Positions 51,123 through 59,301 are shown, numbered from the stretch's first letter. The stretch is 64,000 bases of DNA from Comamonadaceae bacterium 2FH (GCA_005503335.1 SCMQ01000021.1:1-64000), one strand, 5' to 3'. A program made the numbers and translations. The notes: generated from the letters alone by a model not told the origin.

Positions 51123-51187
51123 CGCCGCGGGAACTCTTGAGACAATCGGCAATTCAGCCGAACAACTACGTGGATGAGTCCCGGCAT

Positions 51188-52249
51188 TTAACTAAGCAAA
51201 CGTGAGGCTGGGCTCTTGGAGAGCCCGCCCTTGCGCTGATAACCGAGTACTACAGCAACAGATTGATGACCCGTCATCGCCATCGTGTCCGCGAGTGAGA
51301 CATTTTGCGCAGCGGCTTCCGTCACGAAGCCGCTGCGCAGCGAGTGCGCAGAAAATTCCCCCTCAACCCCCGCCAACAGACACCGCGCCTGAACGATGTC
51401 GCGCACCGCCGCTGCGGACAGCGGGCCGCCCAGGTGGCCGCCCTTGAGCACCCGGCGGAAGAGGGCGCCCTCCCGAATCCCGCTGATCAATAGCCAATCT
51501 TCCAGTGCTGCACCCGCTGCGCCCAGCACGGGCTTGTGGTTCTCGGGCCGGTCGACGCCGCTCTGGTTGGTTTTCGAGAAGACCAGCTCGTAAGAAAACT
51601 CCCCAGGCCCGGTCTTCTTCAAAAACTTCATATCGGCCGCAGCCACCTCCGAACGCCGCCGCCCACCGCTGGCCCAGGCAAAGAGGAGGAGGGCGCGGTC
51701 GCGTTTGCCCCTCAATGAATCATCACAGGTGGCCAGCACGAGCTGCAGCGGATCCTTCGTCAGCGCGTCTTTTTTCTTGGGCAACTCGCCACGCTTGGCG
51801 TACGCCTTGCGCGTGCGCGAGAGCAGCTCGCGCACCTTGGGGTCCTGACACGGGTTTTTCACGTCACGCATCTGGTGGGCTTTGGAGAGCACCGCCAGGC
51901 GGTGCACCAGCGTGTTGTGCGCCATCGGTCCCGTCTTTCCCTTGTAGCCGGCCTCGACCAGGGCGGCGTCGATCTCGGGCGGGAGTTCGTGCACCAGGCC
52001 CTTGGGGCTGCTGCGCTGTGCGTGGTCGACGATGAACTGCAGCACGCAGGCCGCTGGCAACGGCAGGCCGATCTGCGCGCCGTAGCGGATCCCATACCAG
52101 GCGGCCCAGTAGCGCAGTGCGCTGCGGTAGCTCAGCTGCGTGTTGAGCGATTCCCCCTCGCGCAGCAGGTCGGCCACAGCCTGCGCGGTCACATCACTGA
52201 GCTCGTTCGGCTGCAGGGCGGGAGTTTTCTGGAGGATGGGCAGGCGCAT
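51188..52249 (-). CDS. tnpS: TnpS-type tyrosine recombinase (cointegrate resolution)
   Basis: 353 residues. SAM-like N-terminal core-binding region (SLNTQLSYRSALRYWAAWYG), then the catalytic domain: Arg in ASGGRRRSEVAA, AHSLRSGFVTEAA (HxxR), MTGHQSVAVVLGYQR (His and Tyr nucleophile). Divergent from a KfrA_N/coiled-coil gene. That divergent pair is the TnpS-TnpT arrangement of Tn4651/Tn5041-type transposons, which resolve cointegrates at an intervening site. Confidence 0.85.
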   Translation of the reverse strand: MRLPILQKTPALQPNELSDVTAQAVADLLREGESLNTQLSYRSALRYWAAWYGIRYGAQIGLPLPAACVLQFIVDHAQRSSPKGLVHELPPEIDAALVEAGYKGKTGPMAHNTLVHRLAVLSKAHQMRDVKNPCQDPKVRELLSRTRKAYAKRGELPKKKDALTKDPLQLVLATCDDSLRGKRDRALLLFAWASGGRRRSEVAAADMKFLKKTGPGEFSYELVFSKTNQSGVDRPENHKPVLGAAGAALEDWLLISGIREGALFRRVLKGGHLGGPLSAAAVRDIVQARCLLAGVEGEFSAHSLRSGFVTEAAAQNVSLADTMAMTGHQSVAVVLGYQRKGGLSKSPASRLLS

Positions 52250-52372
52250 GTTCAGGGCAGGGTGACGAATAGAGATTTATCACACATACTATGTATTGGA
52301 TCATACAGAAAAGAGCGATAACTCACGATAACAATCTCTTATCGTGGGTAATTTACAGCGCGGAGCAGGGCG
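52250..52372. other. Putative resolution site (rst-like) between tnpS and tnpT
   Basis: 123-nt gap containing two inverted repeats: ACATA-c-TATGT (52284-52294), and TCACGATAA (52323-52331) facing TTATCGTGG (52339-52347). In Tn4651-type elements the recombination site and both promoters lie between the divergent tnpS and tnpT. Core-site identity is inferred from position and symmetry. Confidence 0.65.
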
Positions 52373-53356
52373 ATGCAAACGAAAAGTACGAGAGTCACGC
52401 GCGGCGTTCAGCCCGATGAGGTTTGGGCCGCGGCCGACGCCGTGCTCGCGCACGGCGAGCGGCCCACGATCGAGCGCGTGCGCGCGTATCTTGGCCGGGG
52501 GTCGCCGAACACCGTGGCCCCCATGCTCGATGCCTGGTACGCCTCTCTGGCCAAACGGCTGGGGGGTGGCGATGAGGGCGCCGGAGAGCAGGGCACTCTG
52601 CCGGCACCGGTTCTGCGGGCGGCCAAGACGCTGTGGGGTCGCGCCCAGCAGCATGCCCAGGAGCAGGCGGCTCAATCGGTACAGGTTGATCGAGACGCGC
52701 TGGAAGGGCTGGTGGAGCGGCTCGCTGCGGAGCGAACAGCCTTGGATCAAGAACAGCAACGGTTGAACGAGCGCTCGGAAGCACTGGGCGCAGCACTTCT
52801 GGCCAAGGACCACCAGATCGCCGATCTGATGCGCCAGGTCACCGACCTGCAAAAAGGGCTGGCGGGTAGGGACGCCGACATTGAATCCGTGCGCACCCAG
52901 CATGCTGCGGCAACGCAAGCGTTGCAAGCCGAGCGTGGTCGCCTCAATGCGCTGAACGAGGAGCACCGGCAGGAGCGTGAGCGCCTGGAGCAACGAGCTT
53001 CAGCTCAGGAACGTCGACTGTTGGAGGACGTCGATAAGGCCCGGCAGGAACTCAAGCGCGTCACCCTCTTGCTCGCAGATGACAATAAAAAAGCGGCCAA
53101 TTCGTTGGCAGATTCGCACGAGCAAGCCCAGTCGCTTCGGGTGCAGGTCAGCGCCCTGATCGCCGAGAACGCCGGCTTGGCCCGTGAGATCCTTTCTGCA
53201 CGCGAGGATCTGCAGATGGCGCACTCGCACCAGGAGCAGTTGCAAAAAGACATGGCTGACCTATTGGTCCAGCTCAAAGCACGCCTACCCAAGGGGGGCA
53301 CCAACACTGGGACACCCGCGACGCGGTCCAAAACGAAGACCGTGCTCAAACGCTAG
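52373..53356 (+). CDS. tnpT: TnpT-type cointegrate resolution protein (KfrA-like coiled coil)
   Basis: 327 residues. The KfrA_N-type DNA-binding domain lies in about the first 65 residues (GVQPDEVWAAADAVLAHGER, RGSPNTVAPMLDAWY), then a long Gln/Glu/Arg/Ala coiled coil to about residue 305 and a basic tail. TnpT proteins assist TnpS in resolving cointegrates. It resembles plasmid KfrA in architecture but not closely in sequence. Confidence 0.83.
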   Translation: MQTKSTRVTRGVQPDEVWAAADAVLAHGERPTIERVRAYLGRGSPNTVAPMLDAWYASLAKRLGGGDEGAGEQGTLPAPVLRAAKTLWGRAQQHAQEQAAQSVQVDRDALEGLVERLAAERTALDQEQQRLNERSEALGAALLAKDHQIADLMRQVTDLQKGLAGRDADIESVRTQHAAATQALQAERGRLNALNEEHRQERERLEQRASAQERRLLEDVDKARQELKRVTLLLADDNKKAANSLADSHEQAQSLRVQVSALIAENAGLAREILSAREDLQMAHSHQEQLQKDMADLLVQLKARLPKGGTNTGTPATRSKTKTVLKR

Positions 53357-53411
53357 TAGCGCAACAGCACGATGCTTTCGCTCCAAGCTCCAGGCCCTGG
53401 CTGCGCACCAA

Positions 53412-53433
53412 CCATACGCTGTACAGCGTATGG
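53412..53433. repeat. Perfect 22-bp palindrome downstream of tnpT
   Basis: The half-site CCATACGCTG is followed by TA and its exact complement CAGCGTATGG. It lies 56 nt after tnpT and 140 nt before the end of the toxin gene. No T-run follows, so it is not a standard terminator. Function unknown. Confidence 0.7.
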
Positions 53434-53572
53434 AATGCTTTGAGCACATAGTCGAAGGCGCGTTGGATGGTGGCTACGGTCACTCAGTAGGAAAAAATAT
53501 TAGTTAAATCAAATACTTAGCTTCTTTTTTGCGGATTTTGCAGGAATCACGGCCGACCCTCAATAGAGGTGG

Positions 53573-54151
53573 CTACTGGACGATCGGCACCTGGGAGCCG
53601 TGCGCCGCAAGCACGACGCTGCGATGCAGCCGTCCGGTGCCAGGCTGCACGAGAGATATGTTTGAGACCCTCACCATACGTGCGATGCCCTCTTTGAACA
53701 GGCACACGCAGCCGTGATAGGGGTGCTGCGCGGAGGCATACAAGACTCCGTGAGCGTCCGAACGCCTGCAGTCTGCAGCGAAGGCCTGAGTCGACTCGTA
53801 ACGCAGCGACTGCAATACGGGGAACCGCTCTTCCAGTCCTCGAAGGTCTACCAGCCGGAGCCTGGCAGTCGTCCGGAAGCTGGTCAATGTGCGTTCCTTG
53901 AGCCTGTCGAGATGGAGACTGCGCGCTTCGCGACGAAACAGCGATTCGTACAGCGCGGTTAACTCTCCATCAGCGAGATAGGCAGTCGCTTCATCTTCCA
54001 GATCGAAGCGTCCGGACAACGTACCGGTGGGGGCCATGGTGAAGCCACGCATGCGCACGCTGCCGGAACGCGCCCTTGCCCGCTGAATGCGGTGCCACAA
54101 CTGATGTTCGGGAAGCTCAATGAACGGTGGGTTGAGATCGGTGAGGTTCAT
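53573..54151 (-). CDS. RES-domain toxin
   Basis: 192 residues. RES-family features: LSGRFDLEDEATAYLADGE, TALYESLFRRE, RLRLVDLRGLEE and DAHGVLYASAQHPYHGC. RES toxins deplete NAD+ by phosphorolysis or hydrolysis. The gene starts 9 nt after the antitoxin stop, in the antitoxin-first order usual for RES-Xre pairs. Together they would stabilise the transposon or plasmid by post-segregational killing. Confidence 0.85.
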   Translation of the reverse strand: MNLTDLNPPFIELPEHQLWHRIQRARARSGSVRMRGFTMAPTGTLSGRFDLEDEATAYLADGELTALYESLFRREARSLHLDRLKERTLTSFRTTARLRLVDLRGLEERFPVLQSLRYESTQAFAADCRRSDAHGVLYASAQHPYHGCVCLFKEGIARMVRVSNISLVQPGTGRLHRSVVLAAHGSQVPIVQ

Positions 54152-54160
54152 GAAATGAGG

Positions 54161-54631
54161 TCAATGAGCCTCAGCCGTAGCCAGCGCCAGGATGCGCTCG
54201 CTGGACACGCCTTGTTCGAGCGCCGCGCGTGGTGTCTGTCCGTCGAGGGCCATCGAAGGCGTCTCTAGAAAGGACAGCAACTGCCAACCGTCGCTGGTGC
54301 CCAGGCTTTTCACCAAGGGCTGCAGCAAGGGCCAGACGGTGGGCTCGAACTGCCAGCGCGGCAGCTTGAACCCACGACGCAGATTCGCCACGCCAATGCA
54401 ACGTCCCGCCTTGATCCAGGCGTTGATCGTGACGCGGCTGGTGCCGGCCAGCTCCGCTGCTTCGTCCGTGGTGATCATGTCAGCGGCTTCCATGCGATCA
54501 CGGCGGTACTGCGCGCCCGAACGCAGCAATGCGGCCGATTGGGCTGCAGTAGCGTAAGGGTCGGAAGGCGCGTCGCGTCGATCGCGGGCATTACCCGGGG
54601 CATACGGTGAGGTGATGGAGAGAGTGTTCAT
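54161..54631 (-). CDS. Xre/MbcA/ParS-type antitoxin
   Basis: 156 residues. An HTH at about residues 50-75 (MITTDEAAELAGTSRVTINA) is followed by the toxin-binding ParS/MbcA-like domain (GFKLPRWQFEPTVWPLLQPL, then TPRAALEQGVSSERILALA). The long polar N-terminus (about 50 residues) is more than most homologues have, and a later start is possible. It probably represses its own operon. Confidence 0.83.
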   Translation of the reverse strand: MNTLSITSPYAPGNARDRRDAPSDPYATAAQSAALLRSGAQYRRDRMEAADMITTDEAAELAGTSRVTINAWIKAGRCIGVANLRRGFKLPRWQFEPTVWPLLQPLVKSLGTSDGWQLLSFLETPSMALDGQTPRAALEQGVSSERILALATAEAH

Positions 54632-54652
54632 GCGTGTTCAACCGTGGTGCGC

Positions 54653-55090
54653 TCAAGGCGCGTTACGCAGATTCGGCTTCGCTGCCGAAAAGAATCCCCG
54701 TCCGACATTGGGGCCCAGGGGAGCGACAGTGCCGGCGTGCCCCTGGGCATGAGCTCCCTGGACCAGCCTGGCCCGTTTGAAATCGAGTGCGAGCAGCCGG
54801 ATCTGGCAACGCCAGACCGCCACGCGTTCAAAGAAGGAAAAGGTCAGACCTTGGCACAGGATCTTGCGGCGTTCCCGGTCGGTCAGTGTTCCATGTACTG
54901 CCAAGAATGCCTTCTTCATGGCTTCGGCGATCCTGCTCGGTTCGAATGGAATCACTGCGCCGTTGCGGCGAATGATCTGGTAGTGGGCAAAAACTGTGCT
55001 CGACGCTGGCTCGTCGGTCTTCCAAACAATCATCATGGATCTCCTGGCAGCGACGGAGCCGGCCGAGATGCCGATGGCGCTGTCTTGCAA
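54653..55090 (-). pseudogene. N-terminal ATP-cone fragment of ribonucleotide reductase NrdA
   Basis: Residues about 36-75 of this frame (FAHYQIIRRNGAVIPFEPSR, IAEAMKKAFLAVHGT) match the ATP-cone start of proteobacterial class I NrdA. The rest of NrdA (several hundred residues) is absent and the sequence after DRERRKI is unrelated. It appears to be a chromosomal gene end captured by the transposon. The NrdA-like start is probably the ATG at 55035 or 55032. Confidence 0.65.
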
Positions 55091-55232
55091 ACAGTTTACC
55101 TTACTTTAGTTAAGTCCGGCAATCTCGTTAAGTTCGATATGAAGTGAACCGAACGCGGATGGATTTCAGTCAGAAGCCGCCCGGACCCTTAAGTACCTTA
55201 TTCCAATTTTGTTGAATTTGTGCATGCTTCAG

Positions 55233-55280
55233 ATCCAAACAGCTTAAGTATCATTTTTAACCGTATCTCGGCATACCCCC
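55233..55280. repeat. Right terminal inverted repeat of a Tn4651-family-like transposon
   Basis: Read leftwards from 55280 the sequence begins GGGGGTATGCCGAGATACGG, then TTAAAAATGATACTTAAGC. This looks like the roughly 46-48 bp terminal repeats of Tn4651/Tn5041-type elements as I remember them. It marks the junction of accessory DNA with the plasmid backbone. The partner repeat is absent, having been lost with the 3' end of tnpA at 36734. Inner limit is approximate. Confidence 0.7.
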
Positions 55281-55305
55281 ATGAAGGCGTGGAATTTGTC
55301 CATGT

Positions 55306-55318
55306 TTTAGCCGCTAAA
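55306..55318. promoter_or_regulatory. KorB operator (OB)
   Basis: Exact TTTAGCCGCTAAA, 15 nt downstream of the trbN stop and 26 nt from the transposon end. It shows that backbone sequence resumes here. Confidence 0.85.
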
Positions 55319-55332
55319 TCGGAAGGCCCGCC

Positions 55333-55968
55333 CTACTCCGGCGAGCCTTCGCTTCTGTTGTTGAAGGAGATCGAGCGCGGCACGTAGCCGCCCGCGACGT
55401 TGATGGATGGAGCTGCTGCCGGCCTGGCCGCCGGCGCGGCCGCTGGGGCCGCTGCCGTGGCCTGCTGGGCGGCTTGCACCGCCGGCGCTGGCCCGGTCGG
55501 CATCGAGGGCGTGGCCCCCGCCTTCGTCACGTCCAGCGTGACGAACCGAGCTTCGAGCCAATCCGCCCACTTGGCGGCCTTGCGCATCAGGTCGGCGCGA
55601 TACACCGCGTTGTACTGCGGCGTGCGTGAGTGGTAATTCGCGGCCTTCGTCCAGAGATCGCCCTTGTCGTTGCGAATGTGCATCCGCAAGCGCCAGGCGG
55701 CGAGGTCGAACGAGTAGCAGCCAGCGGCCGCTACATCGTCCGCCGTGATGCCGTAGCGGGCCAGGTCGCGCAGGTAAGCCGTGTTGAACTGCATCGGCCC
55801 CACGTCATGAGTGCCGTTCGAGTTGCGCACCCACTGGCCCGGCTTGCCGCCTTCCTTCTCCGCGACGGCCAACACGATGTTGGCCGGCACTTCGTACTTC
55901 ACGGCCGCCGAAACGGCGCACACGACGCGCTCCTGGAGCTGCGGCGGAAGGTCGGCAGCAAAGGGCAT
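55333..55968 (-). CDS. trbN: TrbN, lytic transglycosylase
   Basis: 211 residues from the ATG at 55968 (MPFAADLPPQLQERVVCAVS). Transglycosylase-type core AVAEKEGGKPGQWV with the catalytic Glu, then NGTHDVGPMQFNTAYLRDLA. The C-terminal third is Ala/Pro-rich low complexity. It locally opens peptidoglycan for the mating apparatus. It is the last surviving gene of the leftward trb operon in this plasmid. Confidence 0.9.
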   Translation of the reverse strand: MPFAADLPPQLQERVVCAVSAAVKYEVPANIVLAVAEKEGGKPGQWVRNSNGTHDVGPMQFNTAYLRDLARYGITADDVAAAGCYSFDLAAWRLRMHIRNDKGDLWTKAANYHSRTPQYNAVYRADLMRKAAKWADWLEARFVTLDVTKAGATPSMPTGPAPAVQAAQQATAAAPAAAPAARPAAAPSINVAGGYVPRSISFNNRSEGSPE

Positions 55969-55969
55969 G

Positions 55970-56548
55970 TCAGTAACCCCCCCAGGAAGCGCGGCGGCGC
56001 TCTTCGTCCTCGCGCCGGATGCGTTCGTTGTACTCGGCCAGCGCCCGGTCATAGTCGGCCGCTTCGACCCAATACCCGCCCCTTTCTGGCGTGCCGACAT
56101 AGCGCGGCTTGGTGCTGCTGAAATCGGTGTAAGCGTGGTTGGTGTAGGCCGCGCAGTAGTCGGGCATCTGGTTGCTGATGTACGTCGTCCCGTCCTCGTA
56201 GCCCTGCCAGAACACCAGCGTTTGATTCAGGGCCTGCGCATCGCAACGGCCAGCGCCGCGCGACATGGCCGACACCAGCGCGGACATTTCCGGCGTCTGG
56301 TTCGACACCGGGCACAGATCGAGGAAGTTCTTGCGCTTCTTGATCGTGTCGGACATTTTCCGCGCCGTGATGCTGAAATACTTGCGAAGCGACGGCGCGC
56401 ATTCGCTCGGGCGGGTGCCGCTTGCGAGGCACAGGATCGCCTCGCAAGCCAGGCGGGTGTCGCCGGTCAGCACGTCTTGCGCGCTGGCCGTGCCGACCGA
56501 GCAGAGGGCCGCCACAGCGGCCACGATGGAAAGCAACTTCTTCTTCAT
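55970..56548 (-). CDS. trbM: TrbM, periplasmic conjugation protein
   Basis: 192 residues from the ATG at 56548, with AAGGAG 9 nt upstream. A GTG at 56557 is the alternative. Signal peptide MKKKLLSIVAAVAALCSVGT to about SAQ, then a Cys-containing periplasmic domain (LACEAILCLASGTRPSECAP). The gene overlaps none and abuts trbN by 1 nt. Role in transfer accessory or unknown. Confidence 0.88.
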   Translation of the reverse strand: MKKKLLSIVAAVAALCSVGTASAQDVLTGDTRLACEAILCLASGTRPSECAPSLRKYFSITARKMSDTIKKRKNFLDLCPVSNQTPEMSALVSAMSRGAGRCDAQALNQTLVFWQGYEDGTTYISNQMPDYCAAYTNHAYTDFSSTKPRYVGTPERGGYWVEAADYDRALAEYNERIRREDEERRRASWGGY

Positions 56549-56566
56549 GATGAACACTCCTTTGGG

Positions 56567-58285
56567 TTACGCAGATTTGTCGTTGCGGCCGCCGTCACGG
56601 AACGCGGCTACTTCGGACTCGGGATCGGCAGAGCTGTCAGCTCCGGCCAGGCTGTTGTCGCCGAAGGTCGGCGAGGGTTGTTGATCGGGCACGTCGATGC
56701 TCGTGTCGGCCGAGCTGCCGCCCTGCGCCTTGATCGCGGCCGCGATCTTTCCGCCGGTGGTGTCGGCGATGCGTTCCATCGCCGAGTCGCGCATGCTGGC
56801 GGCCTTCGCGGCCGCCACCGCACCTACACCCTTCGCCAAGTTCGCGCCGGCGTCGGCCGTGACGCGGCCGGCCTTGCCAAGCGCGGAAGCGGCCGAGGCC
56901 AGCATGCCGGGGCCGGTACTACCAGGTGCGTCCTGCTGGCCGCCCTGCCCCGCTCCCTGGCCCTGGCCGCCACCCTGGCCGGCCTTCGCGCCGCCGGCGT
57001 CACCGCCGCCGCTGGCCTTCTGGCCGCCGCCTTCGCCACCCTTCGAGCTGGAGCCGGCCTTATCGCCGCCGGCCTTGTCGCCGCCTTTGTCGCCGCCCTT
57101 CGACTCGCCGCCGCTGCTGCCGCCGCCGCCAGAGTCGCCACCGCCGCCACCGAAGCCGGCGGCTTGGCCCAGGGGCGTGCTGGTGCCGGCTTCACCGCCA
57201 CCACCACCGCCAGAGTCGCCGCCACCACCACCGCCCAGCATGGACATGACATCCGACCCGGACGAGACGTTTTCATTGGCCTTCGAGAACGCGGCCATGA
57301 CCGCAGAAGCACCGCCGGCGGCCGAGGCCGCGCCGGCCGCCAGAGCAGCGCCGCCGGTTGCCGCTGCTGCGGCCGCCATGCCAGCGGCACCGAGGGCCGC
57401 GCCTGCGCCGAAGTTGCCGATGCCGGCACCGCCCACGCTCGCGCCGGTGATGACGCCGGCGATGAGCGCCGGAATCTTGTTGACGAGTGCCAGCAGGATC
57501 ACGCAGACGATGAGCATCACGCCCATTTCCTTGAGGTTGATCCCCTCGCTCATGCGCGCGTAGTAGTCATCCAGAAAGGTCTTGCCGATGCCGACCAGCA
57601 GCACCATTGCCATGAGCTGCGCGGCCACACCCAGCACGGTCTTGTAGTAGTTGATCGCCATGTCGGAAGTCCACCGCGACCCACCGAAGCCGAGGAAGAA
57701 CACGCCGCCATAGGCGAGCACCCAACCAGACGCCAGGAGAAGAAGCATGTTCACGCCGATGAGCGCGAGCACGATCAAGATGGCAACGGCCATGAGGATG
57801 CCGGCCATGCTGTCCACCGGCGACCACACCGAGGACTGATCCATCACCTTGTAGAAGATGGCAAAGCCAATATCGACAATGCCGGAAGGCGACAAGGCTT
57901 GACCCAAGCCCGTCGCGTTGCCGGCAATTTGGCGTAGCGACGCATAGATGGTCGAGGCGAAGTTAGGGCCGTTCGTCAGCAACCACCAGAAGAAGCCGGT
58001 GAAGATGGTGAAGCGGACAAGCTCCGCGAAGAACTCCCCAATGTCGGCCTTGCGCAAGGCCATCATGCCGAACGTCCAGACCATCGAGATCGTCACCAGC
58101 AGCCAGAACAACCAGGATGCGGCGTTGGTGATGACACCGGCCCAGCCGCTGGCGGCGGCGTTGTAGCGGTTCAGAACGTCATCGAAGAGGCCCGAGCTGT
58201 TCATTTGGGCGGAAGCGTCCGTAGAAAAGAACGCCAGCCAAACGAGCAGCGGCAGGGCGAGTTTCAAGCTGGCTGGCATTCTCAT
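56567..58285 (-). CDS. trbL: TrbL, polytopic inner-membrane channel protein (VirB6-like)
   Basis: 572 residues. Signal sequence (residues 1-26), then about six membrane segments up to residue 315. The C-terminal region has extreme Gly/Ser/Asp-rich low complexity (about residues 345-460) and an Ala-rich tail. Essential for IncP mating-pair formation. Start at 58285 is preferred over 58279 because GAGG is suitably spaced. Confidence 0.92.
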   Translation of the reverse strand: MRMPASLKLALPLLVWLAFFSTDASAQMNSSGLFDDVLNRYNAAASGWAGVITNAASWLFWLLVTISMVWTFGMMALRKADIGEFFAELVRFTIFTGFFWWLLTNGPNFASTIYASLRQIAGNATGLGQALSPSGIVDIGFAIFYKVMDQSSVWSPVDSMAGILMAVAILIVLALIGVNMLLLLASGWVLAYGGVFFLGFGGSRWTSDMAINYYKTVLGVAAQLMAMVLLVGIGKTFLDDYYARMSEGINLKEMGVMLIVCVILLALVNKIPALIAGVITGASVGGAGIGNFGAGAALGAAGMAAAAAATGGAALAAGAASAAGGASAVMAAFSKANENVSSGSDVMSMLGGGGGGDSGGGGGGEAGTSTPLGQAAGFGGGGGDSGGGGSSGGESKGGDKGGDKAGGDKAGSSSKGGEGGGQKASGGGDAGGAKAGQGGGQGQGAGQGGQQDAPGSTGPGMLASAASALGKAGRVTADAGANLAKGVGAVAAAKAASMRDSAMERIADTTGGKIAAAIKAQGGSSADTSIDVPDQQPSPTFGDNSLAGADSSADPESEVAAFRDGGRNDKSA

Positions 58286-58296
58286 TCGTCAGTACC

Positions 58297-58518
58297 TCAC
58301 CAGGACTTAGGTTCGCTAGGTTTGAACGAGCCGGCCCGCAGGCACTGCGATGAAAACGCCTCTTGCACGCTCTTATCGAGCTTGGCGATGTTCTCGGGTT
58401 TGCAGTTCTCGGCATTCACTTCGGGCAGCGTCACCGGCTCGGGCTTTTTCTCGCAGCCGGCCAGCAGGGCCGCCACAAGGGCGGCCGCTGCCAGGATCGA
58501 GGGTTTGGATAGGCGCAT
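58297..58518 (-). CDS. trbK: TrbK, entry-exclusion lipoprotein
   Basis: 73 residues. Lipoprotein signal with lipobox LLAGC (Cys22), then a short hydrophilic domain with two further Cys. IncP TrbK sits in the recipient's inner membrane and blocks redundant entry of related plasmids. Position between trbJ and trbL is canonical. Confidence 0.92.
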   Translation of the reverse strand: MRLSKPSILAAAALVAALLAGCEKKPEPVTLPEVNAENCKPENIAKLDKSVQEAFSSQCLRAGSFKPSEPKSW

Positions 58519-58527
58519 GTATCCCCC

Positions 58528-59301
58528 TTACCAATTACGGGCCGGACTGGCCCTGTACTCGCCCTTGCGCAGCGCCTCGCCGGCGGCTTGCTGCTGCGCT
58601 TCACGGTCGGCTTCGACCTGCATCCGCGTGGCGATGGCGTTCTGCTGCGCGACCATGAGGCCCCGGATTTGCAGAAGCTGGTTTGCCTGCTGGGCCGCGA
58701 GCTGGTTGGCGAAGCCGATGGCCTGCATTTGCCCGTTCGCGCCCTGCGCGGCCGACTGGAGCCGTTCGAGCTGGCGCGCGTCGGACTTCAAGGCGTCCTG
58801 CTGGCGATCCAGGCCCTTGAACAAGGCATCGTTGGCCTTCTTCTGGCTCTCGCTCGCCAGGCGGCGGTTCTCGGCCATTGCGGCCTGTTCGGCGGGCGTG
58901 CAGCCGCCGGTGCCGTTGAAGCACGGCGAGCTGCGGTAGTAGGCCACGTCCTGGAACTTGCCCAGGTACGAGTCGATGCTGCCGAGCTGGGTCTTGTAGT
59001 AGTTCAGCGTATCGACCGCATTCATCAGCCCGTTGATCGTGGACTGCGCCTGATCCCAGATATAGGCCGCCGGCGCGACCGTGTTCTGGATCATGTTTTC
59101 GTACTGCTGGAGCTGGGTTTGGTACTGCTCAATTTGCTTGAGCGTCTGCGCCACCGACTCGATGGCCGTCATGACGTTCTGCACCAGGTTCCCGCCGTCG
59201 ATGACGGGAATGCCGGCCTGCGCGGGCGACATGGTGGTGATCGACCCGGCCATCAGAGTGACGGCGAGAGCGACTTTAGCGGCTAAAAACTTCTGCTTCA
59301 T
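58528..59301 (-). CDS. trbJ: TrbJ, periplasmic conjugation protein (VirB5-like)
   Basis: 257 residues from the ATG at 59301, with AGGAGA upstream. An upstream in-frame start at 59328 would overlap trbI. Signal peptide MKQKFLAAKVALAVTLMAGS to about AQA, then a Gln-rich helical protein. A KorB operator lies inside its 5' end (59275-59287). Confidence 0.9.
   Translation of the reverse strand: MKQKFLAAKVALAVTLMAGSITTMSPAQAGIPVIDGGNLVQNVMTAIESVAQTLKQIEQYQTQLQQYENMIQNTVAPAAYIWDQAQSTINGLMNAVDTLNYYKTQLGSIDSYLGKFQDVAYYRSSPCFNGTGGCTPAEQAAMAENRRLASESQKKANDALFKGLDRQQDALKSDARQLERLQSAAQGANGQMQAIGFANQLAAQQANQLLQIRGLMVAQQNAIATRMQVEADREAQQQAAGEALRKGEYRASPARNW
59275..59287. promoter_or_regulatory. KorB operator inside trbJ
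   Basis: Exact TTTAGCGGCTAAA within the trbJ signal-peptide codons, 15 nt after the start. Confidence 0.8.

Noticed and set aside
50144-51152. Continuation of the reductase reading frame upstream into a 657-residue protein
   Set aside because: The extra N-terminal part is a shadow frame of the ligase fragment and has no domain sense. The ATG at 50144 begins a normal reductase.
55307-55570. 87-residue minus-strand ORF overlapping the trbN 3' end, possibly trbO
   Set aside because: The length would suit the small trbO of RP4. But it lies in an alternative frame of a GC-rich, Ala/Pro-coding segment, has no clear ribosome site, and I cannot confirm sequence similarity.
55811-57937. 708-residue open frame opposite trbN-trbL
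   Set aside because: Mirror of the Gly/Ala-rich trbL coding sequence, low complexity and no initiation signal.
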